Assembly (NCBI GenBank): GCA_026707225.1
Contig: JAPOXG010000022.1
Span: forward strand, 1 to 64,000
Length of the DNA stretch: 64,000 nucleotides
Direction of reading: 5' to 3'
Source: Chloroflexota bacterium
Lineage (GTDB): Bacteria > Chloroflexota > Anaerolineae > Aggregatilineales > Phototrophicaceae
The position numbers were made by a program, and so were the translations under genes. Positions within the stretch are counted from its first letter, which is position 1. Each line of letters begins with the position of its first letter. Shown one piece after another: positions 34,913 through 44,163 of this stretch. The notes beneath the pieces are model-generated. The model made no database searches and had not been told where the DNA came from. It saw only the letters and a list, made by a program, of their open reading frames with translations.

Positions 34913-36198
34913 GCTTTTGCCACATTCGTGATTTTCAGCACCAAGGGATTGGGCCACTTGCGATTGTTGTAAAGGCGCTGCGTCCGACAGAAAGTGACGC
35001 GCAATTCATTGCCGTCCTGTCGCCAGCGCGTCTTGGGATCGGCCTCGGGCTGATACTCCAGCACTTCGCCTGATTGGCCCAGCACCTCGATTTCCGTGGC
35101 GTCCGTCGCGCGCAGGCTCTTCAACGCAATCGTGCGCCAATCGCCCATCTCCAGCGGTGGCATGGTATCGAAGGCGTAGACCGTCCCTGCCTCCGCGTCC
35201 CAAGTGAAATAGGTCGCTATTTCGTGTGTCGCTTTCCAAGGGCGCACGCCGCGAGTCGCTTCGCCATTGACGAAGTTCCACAACCCGATCTCGCGGACGC
35301 GGTCGTCCATATTGCGCGGCAGCCGTCCGTCGGCGTCGGGTCCGCCGACCGCCAGCAACAGCGTGCCGCCGCGCGAGCGGATGTCGATCAGCAATTCGAT
35401 CAGTTCGCGTCCGCTCTTCAGTTCGTCATTGCCGGCTTTGTATTGCCATTGCGAGCCAATGGTGTAATGCGCCTCGAAGGGACCGCGCACATCGTCCCGG
35501 CGTTCTTGTTCCGGCGTGATGATGCCGCCGCGTGTGATCATGACCTCGCGGTTCAGGCTCCAGGCGTATTCCACCAGCGAGCGCGTGGCGTCGCGGTAGC
35601 CGTCGAAGCACAAGATGTCCGGTTGATAGCGCTCCAGCAATTCGCGAATCTGCGATTTGTCGTAGGCCAGCAATTCGGCGTTATATTCGGGATTGGCGTA
35701 ATCGTGAGCGCGGGCCGGCGTCTTGCCGCGCCGCCACTGAAACCAGGCGTCATCGGGCGAAAAGTACATGCCCACTGGCAGATCAATTTCGCGCAGCGCT
35801 TCCACGTATTCGCGCAGAATATCATTGCCGTAGGGACTGTTCATCACGTTGAAATCGGTCGTGGCCGTATCCCACATGCAGAAGCCGTTGTGGTTCTTCG
35901 CCGCGACGGTCACGTAATCAAAGCCGCAGAGCTCCGCCAAACGCGCGTACCAGCGGGCGTCGAAGTGTCGCGGATTGAAGAATGCCGGCAGCTGCGTGAA
36001 ATAACGCCGCAGATAATCCGGCGAGGCGCCGATGACCGAATGCGCGTTGACCATGCCGAAGGACGCATCAACCGTCCAGTACAAGTACATGCCCAGCGCC
36101 ATGTCCTGATACCATTCGAGGCGCTCTGGCGTATTGCGCATCTCGGTATAGACGCCCTGCGACGCGCGGTCTTGTTCTTTTTCCGCCCCCTGTGTCAT
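34909..36198 (-). CDS. GH29 alpha-L-fucosidase-like glycoside hydrolase
   Basis: A 429-residue GH29-type enzyme from ATG 36198 (AAAGG upstream). LEWYQDMALGMYLYWTVDASFG corresponds to the conserved 'W…KFGIFIHWG' start. CGFDYVTVAAKNHNGFCMWDT is the family strand with K-H-H-G-F replaced by K-N-H-N-G-F. Predicted nucleophile is D199 in PDILCFDGY (usually WFDG). GGTLLLAVGGPDADGRLP near residue 280 is the typical end of the barrel. No signal peptide, so cytosolic. It is the last gene in an 11-gene run with a sugar importer. The altered motifs leave room for a non-fucose substrate. Confidence 0.82.
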   Translation of the reverse strand: MTQGAEKEQDRASQGVYTEMRNTPERLEWYQDMALGMYLYWTVDASFGMVNAHSVIGASPDYLRRYFTQLPAFFNPRHFDARWYARLAELCGFDYVTVAAKNHNGFCMWDTATTDFNVMNSPYGNDILREYVEALREIDLPVGMYFSPDDAWFQWRRGKTPARAHDYANPEYNAELLAYDKSQIRELLERYQPDILCFDGYRDATRSLVEYAWSLNREVMITRGGIITPEQERRDDVRGPFEAHYTIGSQWQYKAGNDELKSGRELIELLIDIRSRGGTLLLAVGGPDADGRLPRNMDDRVREIGLWNFVNGEATRGVRPWKATHEIATYFTWDAEAGTVYAFDTMPPLEMGDWRTIALKSLRATDATEIEVLGQSGEVLEYQPEADPKTRWRQDGNELRVTFCRTQRLYNNRKWPNPLVLKITNVAKA

Positions 36199-36319
36199 AT
36201 TTCTACCTTTCCGAAAAGTCTCGCGTGTCTTGTCTACTGCTCGCCATTCAGATTGGTCTCGCTCTGCTGGCTGACTTTGCAAATCGCCTAAATTATGGCT
36301 CGTTCGCCGGCGGCGCTCC

Positions 36320-36354
36320 CTAGTTCGCTGGGGAAGGGGCCGGGGGATGGGGTG
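36320..36354. repeat. 'CCCTAGTTCGCTGGGGAAGG' dispersed repeat at gene end
   Basis: A GC-rich sequence that encodes HPPAPSP-type tails in many bacterial genomes. Here it supplies the stop codon and final residues of the amidohydrolase. Confidence 0.5.
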
Positions 36355-37288
36355 TTGCCCGCCAATACACGCGCAGCGCGTTCAATCCTAATACGTCCGC
36401 CAATTCCGCCTCGGACAAGAAGTCGCAGTGCAGCCGGACATAGTTCAGAAGCTGCCGATAACTGCCACTGGTGAGGAGACCGGGCGCATCGGCCCCCCAC
36501 ATGATCTTCTCAGCGCCGATCAGGTCCACCGCGCGCTTGATGTACATCCGCGCCGCGGCGTAAGGATATTCATCGAAGTCAGCCGCATACGCGGGCAGCG
36601 CCGACAAATCAAAGTAGACGTTCCGCCGGCGACCCAACAAGATCTGTTCGCTCCATTTGTCGTTGAGTTCGACATTGTCGTCCTCGCCTTCTCCAATGGG
36701 AGGCTGCGCCAAATGGGCGATGACGAAGGTCAAGTTGGGATGGCGCTCGGCGAGAGCGGCGACCGCTTCGGTCTGATAGGCTCGGCTGCCGATCTTGCCC
36801 AGATCCAGCGTGACCACCAGCCCGTCCTTTTCCGCCGCTTCAAAGATCCAGCCTTGCTCGGGCGCGTCAAGGCGCAGGTCGGGGTGGAGCCCGGTCAAGC
36901 CGGTCGGCTCGGTCAACTCAAACTTGAGGATGCGCAAACCATACTCTTCTACGCACTTTTCATACACCTGCCTAACATCGGGTGCCAACGGATCAGGCGC
37001 AAAGGCGCCCATAAAGCGATCGGGAAAACGCTCAACAGCCGAAGCGACATAGGCATTTGCCTCGCCGTAAAAGGGTCCTTGCAGCAGCACCGCCCGCTCG
37101 ACGCCTGCCCAGTCCATCTGCGCCAGTAGCGCTTCCGCCGGAAACGCGGTTGTTTCGCAAAATGGCGGCAGCAGTTGAATCGTCTCTTCGCCCCAGCGCA
37201 CTTGGCCCCAGGAGAGCGAGCGCGTGGGACCGTCCGCAGTCATCCCCTTGACCGCCGTCATGATATGCGCATGCGCGTCGATGATCAT
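36320..37288 (-). CDS. Amidohydrolase family (Amidohydro_2) metal-dependent hydrolase
   Basis: A 322-residue TIM-barrel hydrolase. Metal ligands: H6-A-H8 at the N-terminus, VIAHLAQPP in the middle and WGADAPG near the end. Relatives include lactonases for sugar acids and decarboxylases. In this operon a lactonase opening an aldonolactone made by the adjacent dehydrogenase is an attractive guess. The last residues (TPHPPAPSPAN) come from a dispersed repeat, so the native C-terminus was probably replaced. Confidence 0.78.
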   Translation of the reverse strand: MIIDAHAHIMTAVKGMTADGPTRSLSWGQVRWGEETIQLLPPFCETTAFPAEALLAQMDWAGVERAVLLQGPFYGEANAYVASAVERFPDRFMGAFAPDPLAPDVRQVYEKCVEEYGLRILKFELTEPTGLTGLHPDLRLDAPEQGWIFEAAEKDGLVVTLDLGKIGSRAYQTEAVAALAERHPNLTFVIAHLAQPPIGEGEDDNVELNDKWSEQILLGRRRNVYFDLSALPAYAADFDEYPYAAARMYIKRAVDLIGAEKIMWGADAPGLLTSGSYRQLLNYVRLHCDFLSEAELADVLGLNALRVYWRATPHPPAPSPAN

Positions 37289-37323
37289 ACTGTGCTAAAA
37301 GCTTTGCTTGCTGCTGGTGTGTC

Positions 37324-38241
37324 TTACGCGGACAAGCCCGTGATCTGGCGCGCCTCTTCGGGCGAGGCGATCTCGCGCCCGACCTCCTTGGCGATGCGAA
37401 CGGCGCGCTCGACCAGCTCGGCATTGCTCTGGGCATAGACGCCTTTTTCGATGTAGGGACAATCCTCCATGCCGACCCGCACATGACCGCCGATGGCGAT
37501 GCCGTGAGCGATGACCGACCAGTAGACCTCGGGCGCCATGCAGCTCATACTCCAATTCATATTGTCAGGCAAATGATCGACCATGAATTGGATGCCCTTG
37601 GCCGATGGCGGCGTCCAGCTCTGGCCGGGCCAACCGAAGAACAGCGTCCCCCACAAGGGATCGGGAAGCAGACCGAGCTCGTCTTCGCGCCGGTCGCCCA
37701 CCCAGAATTCGCCAGCCCGCACTTTTTCAATCGCCCAGAAGGCGCCCGTGCTGAAGCATTCGATCTCCAGCTTGACACCATTTTCATTCGCCAGGCGCGC
37801 GTACTCGCGCAGCTCGGAGATAGGATGAATGGAATAGCAGTAACCGGCCGGGGGATGCTCGGGCGCCGGCTGAAAATACTCGTCATGAGAATCGAAGTTG
37901 ATCGAGCTCATATCCGGCTTGAGCTTTTGCCAGAGCTCAATCTTCTGCTCCAGGCGAATGCTCGCCAAGCCGAATTGCACCACCGCCCCGCCAGTGCCGC
38001 GGATGCGCTCGGTAATCTCCGCCCAGCCATCCATGATCGGGATCTGCAGCAGCCGGCCATCGGGCTGGATCTCGGTATCGCTGACATAAGAGCCGTGCAC
38101 ATGACATATCGAGGCGCCCGCGTTGATCGCGCGGACGTATTCCTCGGCGACGCCGGTTGGGTTATCGGGCTTAGGCCCGTTCGGATTATGTGGATAAGTC
38201 AAGGTCGTATCGCAGGTGACGGTGATAACCAGCTTGTCCAT
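37324..38241 (-). CDS. Beta-keto acid cleavage enzyme (BKACE, DUF849)
   Basis: A 305-residue BKACE-family protein; ATG 38241 has GGAAGG upstream. Family features: VTVTCDTTLTYPHNP start, AGASICHVHG zinc-ligand motif, SINFDSHDEY, LEIECFSTGAF and the C-terminal GGHVRVGMED. BKACE enzymes condense a beta-keto acid with acetyl-CoA and release acetoacetate plus a new acyl-CoA. In this operon it may handle a keto intermediate of sugar-acid breakdown. It follows the zinc dehydrogenase by 80 nt, with one hairpin element between. Confidence 0.85.
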   Translation of the reverse strand: MDKLVITVTCDTTLTYPHNPNGPKPDNPTGVAEEYVRAINAGASICHVHGSYVSDTEIQPDGRLLQIPIMDGWAEITERIRGTGGAVVQFGLASIRLEQKIELWQKLKPDMSSINFDSHDEYFQPAPEHPPAGYCYSIHPISELREYARLANENGVKLEIECFSTGAFWAIEKVRAGEFWVGDRREDELGLLPDPLWGTLFFGWPGQSWTPPSAKGIQFMVDHLPDNMNWSMSCMAPEVYWSVIAHGIAIGGHVRVGMEDCPYIEKGVYAQSNAELVERAVRIAKEVGREIASPEEARQITGLSA

Positions 38242-38276
38242 GTTTTGCCTTCCCAATAAAGAACTTGATGTCGAAA

Positions 38277-38304
38277 GCGGGTGACCTGATAGACCGCCCA
38301 GACA
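38277..38304 (-). repeat. Dispersed hairpin element
   Basis: A degenerate copy (GCGGGTGACCTGATAGACCG…) between the dehydrogenase stop (38322) and the BKACE start (38241). Confidence 0.6.
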
Positions 38305-38321
38305 GTTCTCACCATAGCTTT

Positions 38322-39341
38322 TCAGTCGTATGTCAAAACAATGCGGCCGGTAACGCCCGCGCGCAGCATGCCCAGAGCCTCGTTGACCTGGGCAAGCGGA
38401 ACCGTCTGCCGAACGATCGAGCGCAGCGCGCCGCTCGCGTAGAGCTTGATGCAGCGGCTGAGATCGTTGCGCCGGCCCGCGCGCGTGCCGATGACTTCCT
38501 TTTCATTCTGCGCCAGTTCCTTTCCCGATAGCGGGAACAACTCGGGCGTATAACCGACCACCACCAGTCGTCCGCCCCGCCGCAGCGAGGCAAAACCAGC
38601 GGACACGGTGCCTTCCAAGCCGACCACGTCAATCGCGCGATCGACGCCGAGGCCGTCGGTCAGACGCTGAACCTGCGATATTAGCGAATCGCCAGCCGTG
38701 CTTGAGAAGACGGACGCGCCCTGTTCCAGCGCCCATTCCGCTTTGGCTTCGTCAATATCAGCAGCGATCACCTCCAAGCCGGCCAAAGCCAGCAGCTGCG
38801 TCACGATGGAGCCGACGCCGCCGACGCCGATCACCAGCGCAATGTCGCCCAGGGTCACATCGGCGCGATCCACAGCATGCAGCGCGGTCATGCCGGCGTC
38901 GCAGCAGGTCGCGCCATCGGCAAAACTCACCGCATCGGGCAGGCGAATGAGCTGCTGGGCTGGCAGGCAGACGCATTCGGCATAGCCGCCAGGCACATCG
39001 AGCACGCCGACGATGCCGCCCATATTGAGGCAAAGCTGCTCACGAAAGCTGCGGCAATAGAAGCAACTCCCGCAGGTGATAAAGTTGTACACGGCGACGC
39101 GATCGCCCGGCGCGAATTCCGAGACGCCCGCGCCAACCGACACAACGTCGCCGGCGATCTCGTGGCCCATGATGAAGGGCAATTTCGGCAGGTAACCAAA
39201 GCCTTCAAGTAGCTTCAGATCGGTGCCATCGATGCCGCAAGCGCGCACGCGAACCAGGGCTTTGCCCGCGCCCGGATTCGGCGGCGGGACGTCCTCAATC
39301 CGAAGCGGCTGGCCGAGTTCATGCAATAGCGCCGCTTTCAT
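38322..39341 (-). CDS. Zinc-dependent medium-chain alcohol/sugar dehydrogenase
   Basis: A 339-residue MDR dehydrogenase. ATG 39341 overlaps the upstream isomerase stop by 4 nt. Catalytic zinc: C35 and H60-E61 (GHE); structural zinc: C90, C93, C96, C104. NAD loop GVGGVGS. All ligands are present, so it should be active. Members oxidise sorbitol, threonine, L-fucose, galactitol and others. The gene is in the middle of the sugar-catabolic run, so a sugar or polyol substrate is likely. Confidence 0.88.
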   Translation of the reverse strand: MKAALLHELGQPLRIEDVPPPNPGAGKALVRVRACGIDGTDLKLLEGFGYLPKLPFIMGHEIAGDVVSVGAGVSEFAPGDRVAVYNFITCGSCFYCRSFREQLCLNMGGIVGVLDVPGGYAECVCLPAQQLIRLPDAVSFADGATCCDAGMTALHAVDRADVTLGDIALVIGVGGVGSIVTQLLALAGLEVIAADIDEAKAEWALEQGASVFSSTAGDSLISQVQRLTDGLGVDRAIDVVGLEGTVSAGFASLRRGGRLVVVGYTPELFPLSGKELAQNEKEVIGTRAGRRNDLSRCIKLYASGALRSIVRQTVPLAQVNEALGMLRAGVTGRIVLTYD

Positions 39342-40168
39342 TCGTCGTCCTCGCGGGCAATGCCGATCTCGATCAGGGCCTGGCGATAAAGCGGCAGACC
39401 CCAAAGATAACCCTGTTCGGGCATCGGATAGCCGTACATGTCCAGCGTTGACGTGCCGGCGAAACCGATCTCCTTCAGCGCTTGATTCATCGTCGCCAAA
39501 TCGAGCGCGCCCTTGCCCGGCGGATAATGCAGCTCGCTGGTGAAGCCATCGGTATCGGCATAATGCAGGTGTTCAATCCGCGCTCCCAAGTCGTAGATTG
39601 CGTCTACGTAGCTCGCTGGTTGACCCACGCCATAATGGCAGAAGTCGTAGAGCACGCCGAAATGCGCGCGATCCAGCTGGTCACAGAGCTGCTTCATGAA
39701 GTCGTTGTCCATGCCCAGGGTGAAAGGATGCGGCTCGACGGTGAAACGAACGTCCTTCGGTCGCGCGTAATCGATCGCCTCGGTGAACAGCGAAACCAAA
39801 GTGGCGAGCAGGTCAGCATCGGGGATGTCGCTATCGGGGAGCCGCCGGCCTTCCCAGACCATCACATCGGCGACGCCCAACTCCAGCGCGTGATCGACAT
39901 CCGCCTTAAGGCCCGCCAGCGTCCGGTTGTAGTTCGCAGTCGAGCCAAAGGGCTGAAAATAATCGGCGCCGACCGCGTTGTAGCCCCAGAGTTCTAATCC
40001 CAATTCAGCGGCGAATTCGCGAAATTGTTTCAGCAGGCTGGGGCTGCGGCAGCCAGCCAGATGCGGCGGCCACATTTCTACTGCGTTGCAGCCGGCCGCC
40101 GCCAAGCGCTGACAAGCCTCTTCCGCTGTGTAATCCTGAAATGTGATGGAATTGCCGCACAAACGCAT
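39338..40168 (-). CDS. Sugar phosphate isomerase/epimerase (AP endonuclease 2 family)
   Basis: A 276-residue TIM-barrel protein of the xylose-isomerase-like group. Metal-ligand regions: VWEG (about 104), FTVEPHPF (about 142-149), YDFCHYGVG (about 174-182) and HLHYADTDG (about 200-208). AAGGAG lies 8 nt before the ATG. Probably interconverts ketose and aldose or epimerises a sugar acid; the exact substrate is not visible. Overlaps the following dehydrogenase (ATGA). Confidence 0.83.
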   Translation of the reverse strand: MRLCGNSITFQDYTAEEACQRLAAAGCNAVEMWPPHLAGCRSPSLLKQFREFAAELGLELWGYNAVGADYFQPFGSTANYNRTLAGLKADVDHALELGVADVMVWEGRRLPDSDIPDADLLATLVSLFTEAIDYARPKDVRFTVEPHPFTLGMDNDFMKQLCDQLDRAHFGVLYDFCHYGVGQPASYVDAIYDLGARIEHLHYADTDGFTSELHYPPGKGALDLATMNQALKEIGFAGTSTLDMYGYPMPEQGYLWGLPLYRQALIEIGIAREDDE

Positions 40169-40180
40169 CGCCCAATCTCC

Positions 40181-41227
40181 TTACACTGCCACGCCGAGTT
40201 CCGCCGCCAGCTCATTGAAGGCTTGCCACAATCGCTCCGGCAGCTCAATTCCGGCGCGCGAACGCTGTTTGGCGCTGCGATATTCGGGCTCGCCCGGGAA
40301 GAGCACTTCGTCGACGCCGGCGCGCGGCCGCGCAGATTTCGTATGGGCGATGAGCTCGCGGGTGCGCCGCTTGAAATCAGCGATGTCTTCAAAGGCGGCG
40401 ATGTTCATCACCTGAAACAAGACGCCATTGCCGTGTGTCGCGGCCGCCTCGCTGACATAACCGGCGCCGCTCAAGCCGCCGGCCAGCATCTCGATCATCA
40501 CGCCCAGCGCGTAGCCCTTATGCCCGACCGGCCCGCCCAAGGGCAAGAGCCCGCCAGCGGGAGGACCATAAAAGTCATTCGGGTCGCGACTCGGGTTCCC
40601 GTCCGCGTCGATGATCACATTCTCCGGCAACTGGGCGCCGCGAAAGAAGTGATCGCGGACCTTGCCCTCGGGCATCACCGAAGCGGTGATATCGACCAGT
40701 ACGGGCCATTCCATTCCGCTCGGCGCGGCGAAAGCCAGCGGCGTCGGCGTGAAGCGGCCTTCAATCCCGCCCCAGGGCGTCACGTTTCCCTTCCCGCCCG
40801 TCTGGGAATTGACGTAGGCTGTTCCTATCATGTCGCGCTCGGCCGCCATGACGACATATTCGCCCAGCCGCCCAATATGCGGGCTGTTCACCAGCGCCAC
40901 CATGCTGACGCCCTGCCGCGCCGCGATCTCTATCGCCCGCTCCATCGCGACCTTGGCGGCGACTTGGCCCCAAGTCCGCTGGGCATCCAGCAACGCGGTC
41001 GACCCCAACTCGCGCCGCGTCACGACTTCGGCTGACATGTCGATAAAACCATCACGCGCGAACTCGGCATATTGCAACAGGCGCATAAAACCATGCGAAT
41101 CATGCCCGGCCAGGTTGGCGCGTAGCAGCGTCTCTACTACCCAGGCCGAGCGCTCGGGCGGCGAGCCCAGGGCATTCAATATCGCTGTGCCCAGCGCCCG
41201 CAGTCGCTCTACTTTCATTCGTGGCAT
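40181..41227 (-). CDS. Malate/L-lactate dehydrogenase family (Ldh_2) oxidoreductase
   Basis: A 348-residue NAD(P)-dependent oxidoreductase of the type II malate/lactate group. GHDSHGFMR (41-49) contains the catalytic His-Asp region, NSPHIGRLGEYV the nucleotide-binding region, GPVGHKGYALGVMIEML the conserved glycine-rich loop. Relatives act on lactate, malate, ureidoglycolate, 2,3-diketogulonate and keto sugar acids. The ATG has GGAG 7 nt upstream and overlaps the aldolase stop by 13 nt. Confidence 0.86.
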   Translation of the reverse strand: MPRMKVERLRALGTAILNALGSPPERSAWVVETLLRANLAGHDSHGFMRLLQYAEFARDGFIDMSAEVVTRRELGSTALLDAQRTWGQVAAKVAMERAIEIAARQGVSMVALVNSPHIGRLGEYVVMAAERDMIGTAYVNSQTGGKGNVTPWGGIEGRFTPTPLAFAAPSGMEWPVLVDITASVMPEGKVRDHFFRGAQLPENVIIDADGNPSRDPNDFYGPPAGGLLPLGGPVGHKGYALGVMIEMLAGGLSGAGYVSEAAATHGNGVLFQVMNIAAFEDIADFKRRTRELIAHTKSARPRAGVDEVLFPGEPEYRSAKQRSRAGIELPERLWQAFNELAAELGVAV

Positions 41228-42018
41228 AACGAAACTCCATTCGCTGCTTCGGCGCGAAAGAGAGCCAACATCTCGCGAGCGCCGGCTAGAATGAGACCCT
41301 GATCCGACGCGATCGGGATGATATGCAAGCCCTGCATCAGCAGATTCTTCCAGCCAAAGGGGCTGCTCTCGTCGGCGTCGGGCGAGCGGCCCGACATCAG
41401 CGGCATATTGGCGGCGCGCGCCTTCGCCGCCACCCGGTCAATCGTCGCGATGACGCGCGGATCATCAAAGGCCGGCAGCAGACCCATGCTGGCGCTCAAG
41501 TCGACCGCGCCGATCATACAGGCGTCCAAGCCTTCGACTGCCAGCACGGCATCGAAATCTTCCACCACGCCGACGGTCTCGATCATGATGACGACGATGG
41601 TCGAGTCGTTGGCGGCTGCCAGATATGCTTTCTCATCCAGTCCGTAGCGGCTGGGGCGGCGGGGACCGGTGCCGCGAATGCCCAGCGGCGGATATTTGCA
41701 GGCGGCGGCAGCCAGGCGCGCGTCGGCGGCGCTGGTGATATGCGGCACGATGACGCCGTCAGCGCCCATATCCAGCACGCGCTTGATATGGACTGGATCG
41801 CCCCCCGGCACGCGCGCGATGGTTGGCGTGTCGCCCAGGGCGATCAGCAGATTCTGCAAGGATTGCAGGTCGATCGCCGTATGCTCGGTATCGATGGCGA
41901 CCCAATCCAAACCGACATCGCGAATCATCTCGGCGACAGTGATATCGGTCAGGCTCAGCCACATGCCCGGGCTGGGCTCGCCGCGCCGCCATTTCGCTTT
42001 TAGTTCAATGGCATTCAA
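41215..42018 (-). CDS. HpcH/HpaI family class II aldolase
   Basis: A 267-residue aldolase. TTG 42018 is chosen because GAGGA lies 5 nt upstream and it gives the canonical NAIELKAKWRRGEPSPGMWL start. Motifs: DWVAIDTEH46 (catalytic His), GVIVPHITSAADA, GPRRPSRYG and IMIETVGVVED (metal-ligand Glu). It cleaves 2-keto-3-deoxy sugar acids into pyruvate plus an aldehyde. In sugar-acid pathways this step yields lactaldehyde or tartronate semialdehyde. Directly downstream of the MalK-like ATPase gene. Confidence 0.88.
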   Translation of the reverse strand: MNAIELKAKWRRGEPSPGMWLSLTDITVAEMIRDVGLDWVAIDTEHTAIDLQSLQNLLIALGDTPTIARVPGGDPVHIKRVLDMGADGVIVPHITSAADARLAAAACKYPPLGIRGTGPRRPSRYGLDEKAYLAAANDSTIVVIMIETVGVVEDFDAVLAVEGLDACMIGAVDLSASMGLLPAFDDPRVIATIDRVAAKARAANMPLMSGRSPDADESSPFGWKNLLMQGLHIIPIASDQGLILAGAREMLALFRAEAANGVSLCHE

Positions 42019-42060
42019 GTTGTCCTCGTTTCTGTATGTGCATGGATAAGCAAGGCGCCG

Positions 42061-42088
42061 GCGGGCGACCTGATTGGCCACCCCTACA
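42061..42088 (-). repeat. Dispersed hairpin element
   Basis: GCGGGCGACCTGATTGGCCACCCCTACA-type copy, between the MalK-like ATPase stop (42140) and the aldolase start (42018). Confidence 0.8.
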
Positions 42089-42139
42089 AGTTTTCGATTA
42101 TCATGGCGCTTTCATTCTTATGGCACTCATTATCATGAC

Positions 42140-43246
42140 CTACTTGGTAAGACTCAGCAGCGAGCGCTCGTTTTCGGCATCGAAGAGATGCATCTGCCCG
42201 CCAGCGAAATGCAGGCGGCAGGGCGCGCCGACCGCGAGGGATTCTTGCGCGTCGACGATCACGCCGAAGAGTTGCTCGGCGGCGCGGACGAAAATCAAGT
42301 CGCGGCTGCCCAGCGCTTCCACCAGCTCCACTTCGCCGCTGACGCAATTTTCGCCGGGCTCCGCGACCAGTCTGATCGCTTCTGGCCGGATGCCCCAGAT
42401 GACGCGGTTTCCCGCCATTGCCGCCAAGCCATCGTGGAAGCGCGCCGGCAGCGAAAGATCGAAACCGGGCAACTGAAGGCGATACCCGCCACCATTCTCG
42501 TTCCTAACCACGCCAGGCAACATGTTCATGCTCGGCGTACCGACGAAATTGGCGACGAAGGCATTCCGCGGCCCGAAGAAAACCTCGTGCGGTCTGCCCA
42601 CCTGCTGGATATCGCCATTGTTCATCACGATGATCTTGTCGCCCAGCGTCATCGCCTCTTCCTGATCGTGCGTGACGAAGATAAAGGTCGTGCCGGTATC
42701 CTGATGCAGCCGCTTGATTTCGGCGCGCAGCTGCACGCGCAGTTTCGCATCCAGATTGCTCAGGGGCTCGTCCATCAGAAAAACTTCGGGACGGCGCACC
42801 ATCGCCCTCGCCAAAGCCACCCGCTGCGCCTCGCCGCCGCTAACCTGCCTAACGCTGCGCTCCAAGAGATGATCGATATTCACCAGCGCCGCCACTTCGC
42901 GCACCGTACGGTCGATTTCGCCGCGCTTCATCTTGACCGCGTGCAGGGGAAAAGCGATGTTGTCGTAGACATTCATAGTCGGGTACATGCTGAAGTTCTG
43001 AAAGACCATCGCCACCCGGCGATCTTTCGGCGCCAAATCGGTAATGTCGCGCTCGGCAATGGTGATGCGGCCGCTGTCGGGCTGCTCCAAGCCGGCGATC
43101 ATGCGCAAGGTCGTCGTCTTGCCACAGCCCGATGGTCCCAGCAAAACCGCCAGCTCGCCCGCTTCGATGACCAGATTGATATTGTTGACGGCGGCGCGAT
43201 CCGAATCGGCGAATCGCTTGACCAGATTTTGGAGCAGGACTTTCAT
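42140..43246 (-). CDS. CUT1 sugar ABC transporter ATP-binding protein (MalK/UgpC type)
   Basis: A 368-residue ATPase: Walker A GPSGCGKT near residue 36, Q-loop VFQNFSMYPTMNV, signature VSGGEAQR, Walker B VFLMDEPLSNLD, H-loop VTHDQEEAMTLGD, and a C-terminal TOBE regulatory domain (about 240-368). The only CUT1 ATPase in the window, so it may also serve the neighbouring divergent CUT1 system (47159-50433), which has none. It lies 74 nt after the MalG-like permease. Confidence 0.92.
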   Translation of the reverse strand: MKVLLQNLVKRFADSDRAAVNNINLVIEAGELAVLLGPSGCGKTTTLRMIAGLEQPDSGRITIAERDITDLAPKDRRVAMVFQNFSMYPTMNVYDNIAFPLHAVKMKRGEIDRTVREVAALVNIDHLLERSVRQVSGGEAQRVALARAMVRRPEVFLMDEPLSNLDAKLRVQLRAEIKRLHQDTGTTFIFVTHDQEEAMTLGDKIIVMNNGDIQQVGRPHEVFFGPRNAFVANFVGTPSMNMLPGVVRNENGGGYRLQLPGFDLSLPARFHDGLAAMAGNRVIWGIRPEAIRLVAEPGENCVSGEVELVEALGSRDLIFVRAAEQLFGVIVDAQESLAVGAPCRLHFAGGQMHLFDAENERSLLSLTK

Positions 43247-43320
43247 GCGATAACTTCTTCCAGATCACCCAAACTGTCGGCCTTCAACAAATGTGCCCGC
43301 TATTCCCAATACCACGCGTC

Positions 43321-44160
43321 TCACTCCAGAATCCCAAATGTCAGCCCCTTGACCAACTGCCGCCGCAGGATGATCGTCAAGACAATAACCGGCGCCATAA
43401 TGATCATATTCACCGCGAACAGATTGCCCCACTCCACGCGCGTGCGCACGATGTAGGTGCCGGCGGTCATTGGCAAGGTGCTGGTCCGGTTGCCCGCCAG
43501 GATCAGCGCCAGGAAGAATTCATTCCAGGCGAAAATGAAATTGAGGATCGCGGTGGCCACGATGCCCGGAAAAACCACCGGCAGCACGACGCGCCAGAGG
43601 GCGCCCAGACGGGTATAACCCTCGACCATGGCGCTTTCTTCCATGGCCGCCGGCAATTCGGCGAAATAGCCGCGCATCATCCAAATGACCAGCGGCAGCA
43701 AAAATGTCTGATAAGTGATGATGAGGCCGGGAAAGGTATCGCGCAAGCCGATGCCCAATCCGCGTTCCAAATAGAGGAACATGGCATAAAAGGGCAAGCC
43801 GACCACGATGGGCGGGATCATGCGCAGCGAGATCAGCCATTGCATCAGCGCCTTCGAGCTGCGAAAGCGGAAGCGGGCGAAGGCATAGGCGGCCGGCACG
43901 CCCAATAGCAGCGCGACCGCGACCGAGCCGATCGAAATGATCAGGCTGTTGCGCAAGTAGACCCAGCCCTTGCGCGTGAAGAACACGAATTCGAAGTTTT
44001 CCAGCGTCGGCTCGAAGACCCAAGTCGGCGGGCTCGAGACCCAGATGATCTGCGGCTTGAAAGCGGTAATGCTGCCCGCCAACACCGGCGCGATGACCAG
44101 CATCGCCATCACGATCAGGATGACATAAGCGAAGACGCGTTCGCTGGTCGGCACGCGCAT
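43321..44160 (-). CDS. CUT1 sugar ABC transporter permease (MalG type)
   Basis: A 279-residue permease with six hydrophobic segments. The EAA loop reads EESAMVEGYTRLGALWRVVLPVVFPG, the MalG-family signature. It starts 3 nt after the MalF-like stop, so the two permeases are coupled. It forms the transmembrane channel together with the MalF-like protein. Confidence 0.91.
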   Translation of the reverse strand: MRVPTSERVFAYVILIVMAMLVIAPVLAGSITAFKPQIIWVSSPPTWVFEPTLENFEFVFFTRKGWVYLRNSLIISIGSVAVALLLGVPAAYAFARFRFRSSKALMQWLISLRMIPPIVVGLPFYAMFLYLERGLGIGLRDTFPGLIITYQTFLLPLVIWMMRGYFAELPAAMEESAMVEGYTRLGALWRVVLPVVFPGIVATAILNFIFAWNEFFLALILAGNRTSTLPMTAGTYIVRTRVEWGNLFAVNMIIMAPVIVLTIILRRQLVKGLTFGILE

Positions 44161-44163
44161 CGG